Shown: piece after piece, positions 48,473 through 55,816 of the stretch
How positions within the stretch are numbered: position 1 is the stretch's first letter
Layout of the letters: every line of letters begins with the position of its first letter
Assembly: GCF_035953295.1 (NCBI RefSeq)
Contig: NZ_CP108370.1
Coordinates: 3,935,001-3,999,000 of the forward strand
Direction: 5' to 3'
Source: Streptomyces sp. NBC_01335
GTDB lineage: Bacteria > Actinomycetota > Actinomycetes > Streptomycetales > Streptomycetaceae
DNA: 64,000 nucleotides
Translations under genes and position numbers: made by a program
The notes under the pieces: generated by a model
Told to the model about the DNA's origin: nothing
Databases searched by the model: none
What the model saw: only the letters and a program-made list of their open reading frames with translations

Positions 48473-49021
48473 CTAGTTCTGGTGTCCTTCGTAGTGCGCG
48501 ACGGCGTCCGCGGTGCGACCCGCGCCGTACACCCGGAGGAACTCTGCCAGTTCGGGGTGGGTCGGGGCGAGGGAGTCGGCCGCGTCGATGATGTCCCCGG
48601 CCGCCGAGACCGAGCGCAGCAGCGACTGGATCTCGCGGACGACACGGCGGACGGTGGGTGCTCCGCCGTTGGCCGTGACCTGGCCGGTGCTCGACAGAAC
48701 CGATCCTCCTTGGGACTTCTTGATCTCGTCCATCCGGTCGGCGGCCTCGCCCGCGCTGGCGCTGCCGTCCGCGACCTGGACCGCGAGTTCCTGCAGCGCC
48801 TGGACGCGCTGGACCACCGCGGGGTTGCCGATCTTGGCCCGCTGGCCGCTCATCAACTGGGACAGCATGGGCGCGGACAGCCCGAGTACGGCCGCGAGCC
48901 GGGCCTGGTTCAGGCCAAGATCATCGATCAGCCGGCGGAAGAGCGCACCGAGCGGCTCTCCGTACCAACTGCGCTGGAGTTCCCTGGCTCTTGCGGTTGC
49001 CTCTTGCTGCGCTGCGTCCAT
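48473..49021 (-). CDS. XRE-family DNA-binding protein
   Basis: This protein of 182 residues has a helix-turn-helix at about residues 22-60: LFRRLIDDLGLNQARLAAVL, then GLSAPMLSQLMSGQRAKIGNP, a Cro/C1-type layout. The C-terminal ~100 residues are helical and of unknown role. I chose the ATG at 49021 (MDAAQQEATARARELQRSW) with GGGGAGG five bases upstream. It lies directly upstream of the Ser/Thr kinase in the same direction and is back-to-back with tRNA-Ala. The pairing with a kinase is conserved in streptomycetes as I recall, but the target genes are unknown. Confidence 0.85.
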   Translation of the reverse strand: MDAAQQEATARARELQRSWYGEPLGALFRRLIDDLGLNQARLAAVLGLSAPMLSQLMSGQRAKIGNPAVVQRVQALQELAVQVADGSASAGEAADRMDEIKKSQGGSVLSSTGQVTANGGAPTVRRVVREIQSLLRSVSAAGDIIDAADSLAPTHPELAEFLRVYGAGRTADAVAHYEGHQN

Positions 49022-49098
49022 CACGCCTCCCCTTCGCTGCTGCGAACCTAGTCGGACATCTTACGGAGAGTGGTCGTCCCCCGGGAGTCCCCATCTCT

Positions 49099-49129
49099 TT
49101 GCGGGAATCCCGCCGGGACCCGGTACTCT
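49099..49129 (+). promoter_or_regulatory. Candidate tRNA-Ala promoter
   Basis: TACTCT (49124-49129) is a good -10. The best -35, TTGCGG (49099-49104), is 19 bases away, slightly long. Confidence 0.4.
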
Positions 49130-49182
49130 GGTCTGCGACGGGCGCTCCACGTGCGGATGGCGGGTGGTGGCGTTTGTTGTTC

Positions 49183-49255
49183 GGGGCCTTAGCTCAGTTG
49201 GTAGAGCGCTGCCTTTGCAAGGCAGATGTCAGGAGTTCGAATCTCCTAGGCTCCA
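49183..49255 (+). tRNA. tRNA-Ala (UGC)
   Basis: The acceptor stem GGGGCCT pairs with AGGCTCC (one G-T pair); the anticodon stem CTGCC/GGCAG encloses TTTGCAA (anticodon TGC); the T-arm is GGAGTTCGAATCTCC. The gene ends at the discriminator A and is followed by CCT, so the CCA end is not encoded and depends on Cca. It follows tRNA-Ile by about 5.5 kb. Confidence 0.97.
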
Positions 49256-49262
49256 CCTGTAC

Positions 49263-49301
49263 AGAACCCCCTGACCCGCGGAAACGTGGTCAGGGGGTTC
49301 T
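49263..49301 (+). terminator. tRNA-Ala terminator hairpin
   Basis: AGAACCCCCTGACC (49263-49276) pairs perfectly with GGTCAGGGGGTTCT (49288-49301), 11-base loop, seven bases after the tRNA. Confidence 0.85.
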
Positions 49302-49383
49302 CCGTTCCCCGGATGTGCCGAGCGCCCGCATTCCGGGGTTCCGTTCCCGATCTGCGGGCTTCCCGGGCACGGGGCCTCCTGGG

Positions 49384-50805
49384 TCAGGAGGCCGGCCTGG
49401 CGGTGGACGTACCCGTGGCCCTGGACACCAGCAGCACCGCGAGCAGGCCGACGCCGATGAGGACGTAGCCGGACGAGGCCAGGGCGCCGAAGGTGCCGAG
49501 CACCGCCACCCCGAGCGCGGAACCCGCCTGCCTGACGCCGTTGAGCGCGCCCTGACCGGTGGCGGCGTACTCCGGCGGTGCGGCCACGGCCATCGCGGCG
49601 GCGGCACCGGGAATGGACAGGGTGCCGGTCGCGGCGAGCGTCAGTTCGGCCGCGACGATCAGCAGCATCGACGGGTGGTGGCCGGTGCAGAAGGCAAGCA
49701 GTACACCGGAGACGACAGCGGCGGACATGCCGGTCAGCAAGATCGGCCGAGGGCCGTGCCGGGCGACGAGACGCCCGGTGAAGAACGGCATCACGCATAC
49801 GGGGAAGGCGATCGGCAGCGAGGCGAGCCCTGCCGCGAACGGCGACAGGTCGTAGGCGTGCTGCAGCCAGACGGCGAACATGTACATCCCGCCGAAGTAG
49901 GCGAAGCAGGACACCGCGGCGGCGATCATCGCCGCACGGACCCTGGGCAGGGCGAGCAGGGCCGGCGGCAGGACGGGGCCGGCGACCCGGCGCTCCACGA
50001 CGGCCACCAGCGCGAAACAGAGCAGAGCGGCGGTGACGGGGACCAGGGCGTACCCCGAGCCCCATCCCTGGATACCGGCCTCGACCAGGCCGAAGGTGAG
50101 CAGGCCGAGACCCGCGGTCGACAGGCCGAGCCCCGGGCGGTCCAGGGCCCGGGTGGCGCGTACCGGGGGCACGGGGAGCCGGCGGGCCAGCAGCAGCGCG
50201 GCCAGCGCGATGGGCGGATTGACGAGGAAGACCAGCCGCCAGCCCCCGAGTTCGACCAGCGCGCCGCCGAGCACCGGCCCGGCCGCGGCCCCGAGGCCGC
50301 TGAGCGCGGTCCAGGCGCCGATGGCCCGGGTGCGCCGCGCCGGATCGGGGTTCAGGTGGATCAGCAACGCCAGGGAGGCCGGGACCAGACCGGCGCCCGC
50401 GGCACCGAGGAGCGCTCGGCCCGCGATGAGGGAGCCGATACCGGGCGCCAGTGCACACACCACGGAGAGCGCGGCGAAGAGACCGAGGGCGCCGACGTAG
50501 ACACGGCGTGCGCCCCAGCGGTCGGCGAGGACGCCCCCGGCGAGGAGCAGCCCGGCGAACACGACGGTGTAGGCGTCGACGGCCCAGGGCAGGGCCGCGG
50601 CGGACGGGTGCAGCGACTTCTGCACGTCGGGCACGGCCACGTTGAGGATCGAGGTGTCCAGCAGGACGAGCAGATTGCCGGTGGCCATACCGGCGAACGT
50701 CAGCTTCGCACCGAGCCGGGAGGGTGCGGGGAGCCCGGTTGGTGCTGGGTCGGGTTCTCCGGGTACGACGCGGGAAGGGCGGGAGAGGGGGGCGGCGGTG
50801 GTCAT
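49384..50805 (-). CDS. DHA2-type MFS exporter (EmrB/QacA-like)
   Basis: This 473-residue protein has 13-14 hydrophobic segments. The first helix carries LDTSILNVAVPDVQ, the D1 motif of 14-helix drug:H+ antiporters, and LADRWGARRVYV is motif A between helices 2 and 3. Motif C-like GAAAGPVLGGALVELGGWR follows. The ATG at 50805 (MTTAAPLSRPSRV) fits the family, although the frame is open much further upstream. The ribosome-binding site is weak. The divergent LysR gene, 90 bases away, probably controls it. The substrate is unknown. Confidence 0.9.
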   Translation of the reverse strand: MTTAAPLSRPSRVVPGEPDPAPTGLPAPSRLGAKLTFAGMATGNLLVLLDTSILNVAVPDVQKSLHPSAAALPWAVDAYTVVFAGLLLAGGVLADRWGARRVYVGALGLFAALSVVCALAPGIGSLIAGRALLGAAGAGLVPASLALLIHLNPDPARRTRAIGAWTALSGLGAAAGPVLGGALVELGGWRLVFLVNPPIALAALLLARRLPVPPVRATRALDRPGLGLSTAGLGLLTFGLVEAGIQGWGSGYALVPVTAALLCFALVAVVERRVAGPVLPPALLALPRVRAAMIAAAVSCFAYFGGMYMFAVWLQHAYDLSPFAAGLASLPIAFPVCVMPFFTGRLVARHGPRPILLTGMSAAVVSGVLLAFCTGHHPSMLLIVAAELTLAATGTLSIPGAAAAMAVAAPPEYAATGQGALNGVRQAGSALGVAVLGTFGALASSGYVLIGVGLLAVLLVSRATGTSTARPAS

Positions 50806-50850
50806 GGCCGAAGGGTGTCCCGAACACCGTGTGACCTGCGACGCCCTACA

Positions 50851-50868
50851 TCCGATGGTGCCATCGGA
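50851..50868. promoter_or_regulatory. Operator palindrome between the exporter and lysR-type genes
   Basis: TCCGATGG (50851-50858) and CCATCGGA (50861-50868) are perfect arms with a 2-base spacer. A further half-site, TTCGATGG, is at 50872-50879. The position in the 90-base divergent gap fits a LysR-type regulator site. Confidence 0.65.
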
Positions 50869-50895
50869 AAGTTCGATGGCGCCTATGCTGGTGCC

Positions 50896-51825
50896 GTGGA
50901 TTCTCGCTATGTGCGCGCTTTCGTCGCGGTCCATGACCACGGCGGCATCTCCTCCGCGGCCCAGGCCCTGGGGTACGCGCAGTCCAGTGTGAGCGCCCAG
51001 CTCAAGCGTCTCGAAGCGGAGCTGGGAGTGGCCGTGCTGGTGCGGGCGGGTACCGGGGCGGTGCTCACGGAGGCGGGCCGCCGGCTGCTGCCGCATGCGC
51101 GTGAGGCCCTGGACCTGGAGGAGAGGATGCACCGGGCCGTGCGCGGCGACCGGCCGCGGCTGCGGATCGGGGCGCAGGAGTCGCTCGCTCACGTGTGGAT
51201 GCCCGACGTGCTGGCGGCCCTGGAGTACGGCGCGGGCCGCGCGGAGACCGGTGCGGACGTGGTGCTGACGGTCGCCGACCGGCAGACGCTGGAGCGGGCC
51301 TTCGGCGCGGGCGAGCTGGATCTGGTGTTCCAGTACGACAACGGCGTCCGAGCCCTCGGCCCGCACGCCGTGGTGGGACACGACCGCTCGGTGCTGGTCG
51401 CGGCGCCGAGCCATCCGCTGGCGCGGGAGGAAGTGGTCACGGCCCGGCAGATGCTCCGTCACGAATTCCTGGTGGCCGAGGCGGGCTGCACGTCCGAGAT
51501 GCTCGTGGACCGCTTCGGACGGGATCTCCTGGAAGGTGCCCGACTGGCCGTCGTACAAGGGTCGGTGTCGGCGCTGCTGCGGCTGGCGGGGTACGGGCAC
51601 GGGGTGTCGCTCCTGCCGGAGCTGGCGGTCGGCCGGGAGCTCCGGGACGGCGAACTCGTGGAGTTGCGTCTGGCCGAACGGCTCCGCCCGGTGAGCATCG
51701 TCGCCCAGTGGCGGTCCCGTCTCGGACCCGCCGAGCAGGCGGTGCGCGCACTGCTCGACGTGGCCCGCCGGGCCGACCCCTTGCCCGAGGTGACACGCAT
51801 GGTCCACGGCGCGCCGGCCGCCTGA
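50896..51825 (+). CDS. LysR-family transcriptional regulator
   Basis: This protein of 309 residues starts at GTG 50896 (MDSRYVRAFVAVHDHGG). The N-terminal winged helix-turn-helix is classic LysR: SSAAQALGYAQSSVSAQLKRLE at about residues 18-39, then LVRAGTGAVLTEAGRRLLPHA. Residues about 90-295 form the periplasmic-binding-protein-like effector domain. It is divergent from the DHA2 exporter with a palindrome between them, the usual set-up for effector-controlled activation or repression of an exporter and for autoregulation. The inducer is unknown. Confidence 0.9.
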   Translation: MDSRYVRAFVAVHDHGGISSAAQALGYAQSSVSAQLKRLEAELGVAVLVRAGTGAVLTEAGRRLLPHAREALDLEERMHRAVRGDRPRLRIGAQESLAHVWMPDVLAALEYGAGRAETGADVVLTVADRQTLERAFGAGELDLVFQYDNGVRALGPHAVVGHDRSVLVAAPSHPLAREEVVTARQMLRHEFLVAEAGCTSEMLVDRFGRDLLEGARLAVVQGSVSALLRLAGYGHGVSLLPELAVGRELRDGELVELRLAERLRPVSIVAQWRSRLGPAEQAVRALLDVARRADPLPEVTRMVHGAPAA

Positions 51826-51871
51826 CCTGCGGTGGTCCGGCGCCCACGCGCACACTGCCGCGCTCCGTCGA

Positions 51872-51909
51872 CCGGGCGCCCGAGTTTCTCTCCTCGGGCC
51901 GGCGCCCGG
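51872..51909. terminator. First of two hairpins between lysR and the GH3 gene
   Basis: CCGGGCGCC (51872-51880) pairs with GGCGCCCGG (51901-51909); an alternative inner pairing CCCGAG/CTCGGG closes an 8-base pyrimidine loop. It lies between convergent genes. Confidence 0.55.
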
Positions 51910-51912
51910 ATG

Positions 51913-51956
51913 CCCGAGCGCCCCCGACCCAGCGGAGCAGGTCGAGGGCGCTCGGG
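51913..51956. terminator. Second hairpin between lysR and the GH3 gene
   Basis: A 17-bp stem with one C/A mismatch (51913-51929 with 51940-51956) and a 10-base loop. With the previous hairpin it forms a tandem bidirectional terminator. Confidence 0.65.
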
Positions 51957-52031
51957 GAAGTGCCGGAGTGGGTGGGCGGCGGCGGAACCGGGAGGGGCGC
52001 CGCCGCCCGTGAGGTCGGTGTTCCGGTGGGA

Positions 52032-55000
52032 TCAGTGGCCCGAGTGGCCCTTGCCGTGGCCCTTGCCGTCCGAGCCGTGGCCGTTGTCGTGGCCCTTGTC
52101 GTCCGAGCCGTGGCCGCTGCCCGAGGAGGACTTGGAGACCTTGCTCAGGGTCGCGGTGACCGCGGGCTCCAGGTTCTTGAACTGCGAGGTGTAGGGGCCG
52201 ACCTTGATGCCCTTCACGCCGTTCAGACCGGCGAGCTCCTCGAACGCCGAGCTCTGCGCGGCGGTGGTGAGGACACGGATCGCGCTGCGCTGGAGGTCGC
52301 CGAGGCGCAGCGGGTAGCCCTGGGCGGGGTAGTCGCCCTTGATCGCGACGGTGTAGGCGACCACCGGGCTGCTGTCGTCGCCGGCCGTGGCGTGCTGGAC
52401 GTCCGTCAGGCTGATGCCGGCCTTCTGGGCGGCGGTCAGCCCGGCGGCGCTCGGGTCGAGCAGTGCGGCGACCGCCTTGTACGCGGCGTCGACCGAGGCG
52501 TACTTCGCGTTCGCGGTGAACACCTGGTTGTTGTACGCGTCCCGGACGGTCTCGCCGGAGAGCGGGGTCTTCGACAGATCGGTCTTGCCGTCGACGGTGG
52601 TGTTCAGGGTCGTGCCACCGGTGGCCGACGGCGTGAAGCCGCCGAACTGCCAGGTGTAGGAGGTGCGGGTGGTGGTGACGGTCCGGTTGTACACGGGCAG
52701 GCCCGTGACGTCGGTGGTCGGCGCCACCTGCTTGATGGCGTTGATGACCTCGGCCGGGTTGCCGCCGGGCTCGATGAGGTCGTTGCCGGCGTACATCGAG
52801 GTCAGCGAGCCGTGGCTGCCGCCCCAGTCCGACATGACCGTGCCCTTGTAGCCCCACTCGCCGCGCAGCAGGTCGGTGAGCAGGTCGTAGTTGCTCGCCG
52901 TCCAGGTGCCGTTGATCTTGTTGTACGAGCTCATCACCGACATCGGCTGGGCGGCCTTGACCGCGATCTCGAAGCCCTTGAGCTCGATCTCGCGCAGCGT
53001 GCGCTCACCGATCACCGAGTTGCTGGTGGTGCGGTTGGTCTCCTGCGAGTTCTCGGCGAAGTGCTTGATCGTCACGCCGACGCCGGGGATGGACTGGACG
53101 CCCTCGGTGGTGGCCGCGGCGGTCAGGCCGGAGACCAGCGGGTCCTCCGAGTAGTACTCGAAGTTGCGGCCGTTGAGCGGGTCGCGGTGGATGTTCATGC
53201 CCGGTGCGAGCCAGAGCTGGACACCGTACTCCTGCATCTCCTCACCGACGGCCGTGCCGACCTCGGCGACCAGGCCGCGGTCCCAGCTCTGGGCGAGCAG
53301 GGTGCCGACGGGCCAGGCGGTGCCGAACTGGTAGGTGGCGTTGTCGTCGGTGCCGATCTTCTGCGTGAGGCGGAGGCCGGCGGGGCCGTCCGAGAGCGCC
53401 ATCCCCGGGATGCCGAGCTTCTCGTAGTTCGGCGTGGTGTAACCGGCGGCGCCCTTGGCGGTGAGCGTGGTGCCCGCGGCGCTGGAGCCCTCGACGATGT
53501 CGGCGAGCTGGGAGACGCTCAGGCCGGCGACGAACTGCTCCATGGTCGCCTTGCCCTTGGCGACGTCGTACAGGGTGGTCGCCGTGTTCGTGGACACGTG
53601 CTTGACCTGCTCACCGGTCTTCGGGGCGTACGCCGAGCCGGTGCCCTCCCAGTTCTTCTGCTTCGGGTCGAGGTAGACCGTGGTCGAAGAGATCTTGTCG
53701 CCGTCGAGCGCGTAGTACGGGGAGGAGGAGTCGACCGGGACGTTCTGCTGGTAGGGCGACGCCTTCTTCTCCGTACGGAACGAACGGGGGTCCAGCCGGA
53801 TGCGGCCGGACCGCGCGATCTCGGCCTGTTCACCCGGGTAGGTGAAGAAGTCCTTCGTGGAGCTGGTGAGCTCGGAGGCGGGCTTCTGGTCGGCCAGCTC
53901 GGTGTGGTCCTGCTCGGTGATCACGGACTTCGCGAGGTTCAGGCGGCCCGCGACGTGCGTGTTCCGGGACGAGTTGCCGACGCGCACGACGTAGTCGCCG
54001 GCGTCCAGGACGTAGGCCGCGCGGGACTCGTCGTAGGCGGCGAGCGAGGTGGTGTCGAAGCTGATCGTCACCGTCTGGGACTGGCCCGGGGCGAGGTTGT
54101 CGGTCTTCGCGTAGCCGGTGAGCTGCTGGTACGCCTTGTCGAGCCCGGTCTGCGGGGCCGACACGTAGACCTGGACGACCTCCTTGCCGGAGTAGGTGCG
54201 GCCGGTGTTGGTGACCTTCGCGGTGACCTTCACGGTCTTGGCGTCGGCCTTGACCTGCTGCGCCTTGATGTCGAAGTCGGTGTACGACTGGCCGTAGCCG
54301 AAGGCGTAGTTGACGACGCTCGACGGGTCGGCGGGGTTGAGCTTCTTGTAGAGCGAGTCGAAGTAGCGGTAACCGACGTAGATGCCCTCGGTGTACTGCT
54401 CCGTCAGCGGGTCGTTGTCGTTCTTCCCGAACGTGGCGGACGCCGGGTAGTACGAGTACTGCGAGGCCCACGTGTCGGTGAGCTTGCCCGACGGGGTGAC
54501 GGTGCCGTTCAGCACCTCGGTGAGGGCGGCGCCGCTCTCCTGGCCGGCCTGGCTCATCAGCAGCAGCGCGTCGAGCGCCTGGCCGCCGGGAGCGTCCTTG
54601 ACCTCGCTGTTTATCTCCTGGAAGAACGAGGTGTCCACGATGCCGCCGGTGTTCAGCACCACGACGACGCGCTTGTACGTCTGGCCGAGGAGCTTCAGGT
54701 TGGCGCGCTCGATGTCGGTGAGCTGGTAGTCGCCCTTGCCGGCGGAGCGGTCCGAGCCTTCGCCGGAGTTCCGCGCCACGACGAAGACCGCGGTGTCGGT
54801 GGAGGCCGAGGGCGCCACGTTGGCGGCGGTCAGCGGCTGTTCGACGGAGGCGTAGTCGACGGTCGAGCCGAAGGTGCTGCCCGTCGCGCTCGCGGGGTAC
54901 TTGGTGTCGTACGCCTGGGTCATCGCGGACCAGTAGGCGTCGCTCGTGGTGACCTGGTAACCGGCGTCGGTCAGACCCTGGCGGGCGGAGATCGTGTACC

Positions 55001-55313
55001 GGTTGTTGACGTTGCCCGAGCCCGTACCGCCCTTGACGGTCTTGTAGGCGCCGACGCCGAAGAGGGCGATGTTGCCCTTCTTGGCGATCGGGAGCGCGTG
55101 GTCGTGGTTTTCGAGGAGGACCATGCCCTGGGTGGCCGCTTCCCGCGACAGCGCCGCGTTCTTCAGCTCCAGCGCGGCCGGGTTGGGGTCCGAGGTGGCC
55201 GCGGTCGCCGCGGGGACCGAGGTGAAGACGATGCCGGCGACGACAGCGGTGGCGGCGGCGATCGCAAGGGCCTTGCCCCGGCGGGCACCTCTGGGCAGAC
55301 GTGTGGTGTGCAT
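52032..55313 (-). CDS. Secreted GH3-family glycosidase with reversed domain order
   Basis: This 1093-residue enzyme has a signal peptide (1-39, ending ATAAT). The module usually at the GH3 C-terminus comes first (VLLENHDHALPI at about 65; DSFF-type and SGKLTDTW motifs). A fibronectin-III-like part follows (about 370-450, VKVTAKVTNTGRTYSGKEVVQVYV). The TIM-barrel GH3 N-domain comes last, with DGPAGLRL, APGMNIHRDPLNGRNFEYYSEDP, KHFAENSQE and the nucleophile Asp829 in VMSDWGG. This order is known in some rumen-bacterial beta-glucosidases (recalled). The C-terminus is a 25-residue Gly/His/Lys/Asp/Ser tail. It is divergent from a ROK regulator. Likely a beta-glucosidase or related exo-glycosidase; the substrate is not determined. 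Confidence 0.9.
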   Translation of the reverse strand: MHTTRLPRGARRGKALAIAAATAVVAGIVFTSVPAATAATSDPNPAALELKNAALSREAATQGMVLLENHDHALPIAKKGNIALFGVGAYKTVKGGTGSGNVNNRYTISARQGLTDAGYQVTTSDAYWSAMTQAYDTKYPASATGSTFGSTVDYASVEQPLTAANVAPSASTDTAVFVVARNSGEGSDRSAGKGDYQLTDIERANLKLLGQTYKRVVVVLNTGGIVDTSFFQEINSEVKDAPGGQALDALLLMSQAGQESGAALTEVLNGTVTPSGKLTDTWASQYSYYPASATFGKNDNDPLTEQYTEGIYVGYRYFDSLYKKLNPADPSSVVNYAFGYGQSYTDFDIKAQQVKADAKTVKVTAKVTNTGRTYSGKEVVQVYVSAPQTGLDKAYQQLTGYAKTDNLAPGQSQTVTISFDTTSLAAYDESRAAYVLDAGDYVVRVGNSSRNTHVAGRLNLAKSVITEQDHTELADQKPASELTSSTKDFFTYPGEQAEIARSGRIRLDPRSFRTEKKASPYQQNVPVDSSSPYYALDGDKISSTTVYLDPKQKNWEGTGSAYAPKTGEQVKHVSTNTATTLYDVAKGKATMEQFVAGLSVSQLADIVEGSSAAGTTLTAKGAAGYTTPNYEKLGIPGMALSDGPAGLRLTQKIGTDDNATYQFGTAWPVGTLLAQSWDRGLVAEVGTAVGEEMQEYGVQLWLAPGMNIHRDPLNGRNFEYYSEDPLVSGLTAAATTEGVQSIPGVGVTIKHFAENSQETNRTTSNSVIGERTLREIELKGFEIAVKAAQPMSVMSSYNKINGTWTASNYDLLTDLLRGEWGYKGTVMSDWGGSHGSLTSMYAGNDLIEPGGNPAEVINAIKQVAPTTDVTGLPVYNRTVTTTRTSYTWQFGGFTPSATGGTTLNTTVDGKTDLSKTPLSGETVRDAYNNQVFTANAKYASVDAAYKAVAALLDPSAAGLTAAQKAGISLTDVQHATAGDDSSPVVAYTVAIKGDYPAQGYPLRLGDLQRSAIRVLTTAAQSSAFEELAGLNGVKGIKVGPYTSQFKNLEPAVTATLSKVSKSSSGSGHGSDDKGHDNGHGSDGKGHGKGHSGH

Positions 55314-55517
55314 GTCAGTAAGTCCTCTCTCAACCGCATTGTCCAGATAGGAGGTTCATGCCGGACGGGCAAACCTCCAGCCCGGAGGTCTGCGGAAGGA
55401 TCGTCCGCTCGGCGTGAGCTGAGCTGACCCTAAGAGCGGCTTTTTCTGTGGTCAATGGCAAAAACATCGTGAGTTTCGCGAGTTTTTCGACTCTTAATTG
55501 GTCGAATGGTGGAGGGG

Positions 55518-55554
55518 GTTCGCCCCCTGTCAGACGCCGTGACAGGGGGCGAAC
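55518..55554. repeat. Perfect 15-bp inverted repeat overlapping a promoter
   Basis: GTTCGCCCCCTGTCA (55518-55532) pairs with TGACAGGGGGCGAAC (55540-55554), 7-base loop. It looks like a terminator but sits in a divergent promoter region and contains most of the -35 element of the ROK promoter. Confidence 0.75.
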
Positions 55555-55567
55555 GGCCTGCTATAAG
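55539..55567 (+). promoter_or_regulatory. Promoter for the ROK gene
   Basis: GTGACA (55539-55544), 17 bases, TATAAG (55562-55567). It implies a leader of roughly 240 bases before the ROK start, which contains the palindrome at 55603-55618. Confidence 0.55.
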
Positions 55568-55602
55568 GGCACGTCAGAAGGGTTGTTAAGAGCGATCCGT
55601 GC

Positions 55603-55618
55603 CCGGAACCGGTTCCGG
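55603..55618. promoter_or_regulatory. 16-bp palindrome, candidate ROK operator
   Basis: CCGGAACCGGTTCCGG is a perfect palindrome, flanked by GTGC and, two bases off, GCAC. It sits about 30-45 bases downstream of the predicted ROK transcription start. Confidence 0.5.
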
Positions 55619-55816
55619 AGGCACCCGTTGGGGAGGGTGCCGAACCGCTCGGTACGAAACTTCATGCACCGCGAACCCGGTTCACAGGTTGTCGGCGCAG
55701 CGTTCCCGGGCGAGTTCCGTCGAGGGCTACTCGGTTACGGGCAGCGGTACTTGAGGGCGAAAGGAAGCCGTCGCACACCCGCCTCGGACCGGGAGGCCTG
55801 ACCTTAGGATCTGCGC

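Larger units (their letters stand above)
55314..55816. other. Divergent regulatory region, GH3 gene / ROK gene
   Basis: These 503 bases include an unusually AT-rich stretch (about 55440-55500) likely to hold the GH3 promoter, a perfect 15-bp-stem hairpin, a good rightward promoter and a 16-bp palindrome. The heptamer CTCTTAA (55491-55497) recurs inverted as TTAAGAG (55586-55592). No coding frame looks real. Confidence 0.6.

Noticed and set aside
52032..55313. A rearranged or mis-assembled glycosidase gene
   Set aside because: The reversed domain order is contained in one uninterrupted frame with a proper signal peptide and a terminator region at the end, and the same order is known in some GH3 enzymes.
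51195..55427. A 1410-codon open frame on the + strand over the lysR and GH3 genes
   Set aside because: It is antisense to the clear GH3 coding sequence and consists of Val/Gly/Leu/Arg low-complexity sequence. It is a codon-bias artefact.
55448..55801. Rightward 117-codon frame in the GH3/ROK intergenic region
   Set aside because: It runs through the hairpin, promoter and palindrome, has atypical codon use for this genome and no start signal.
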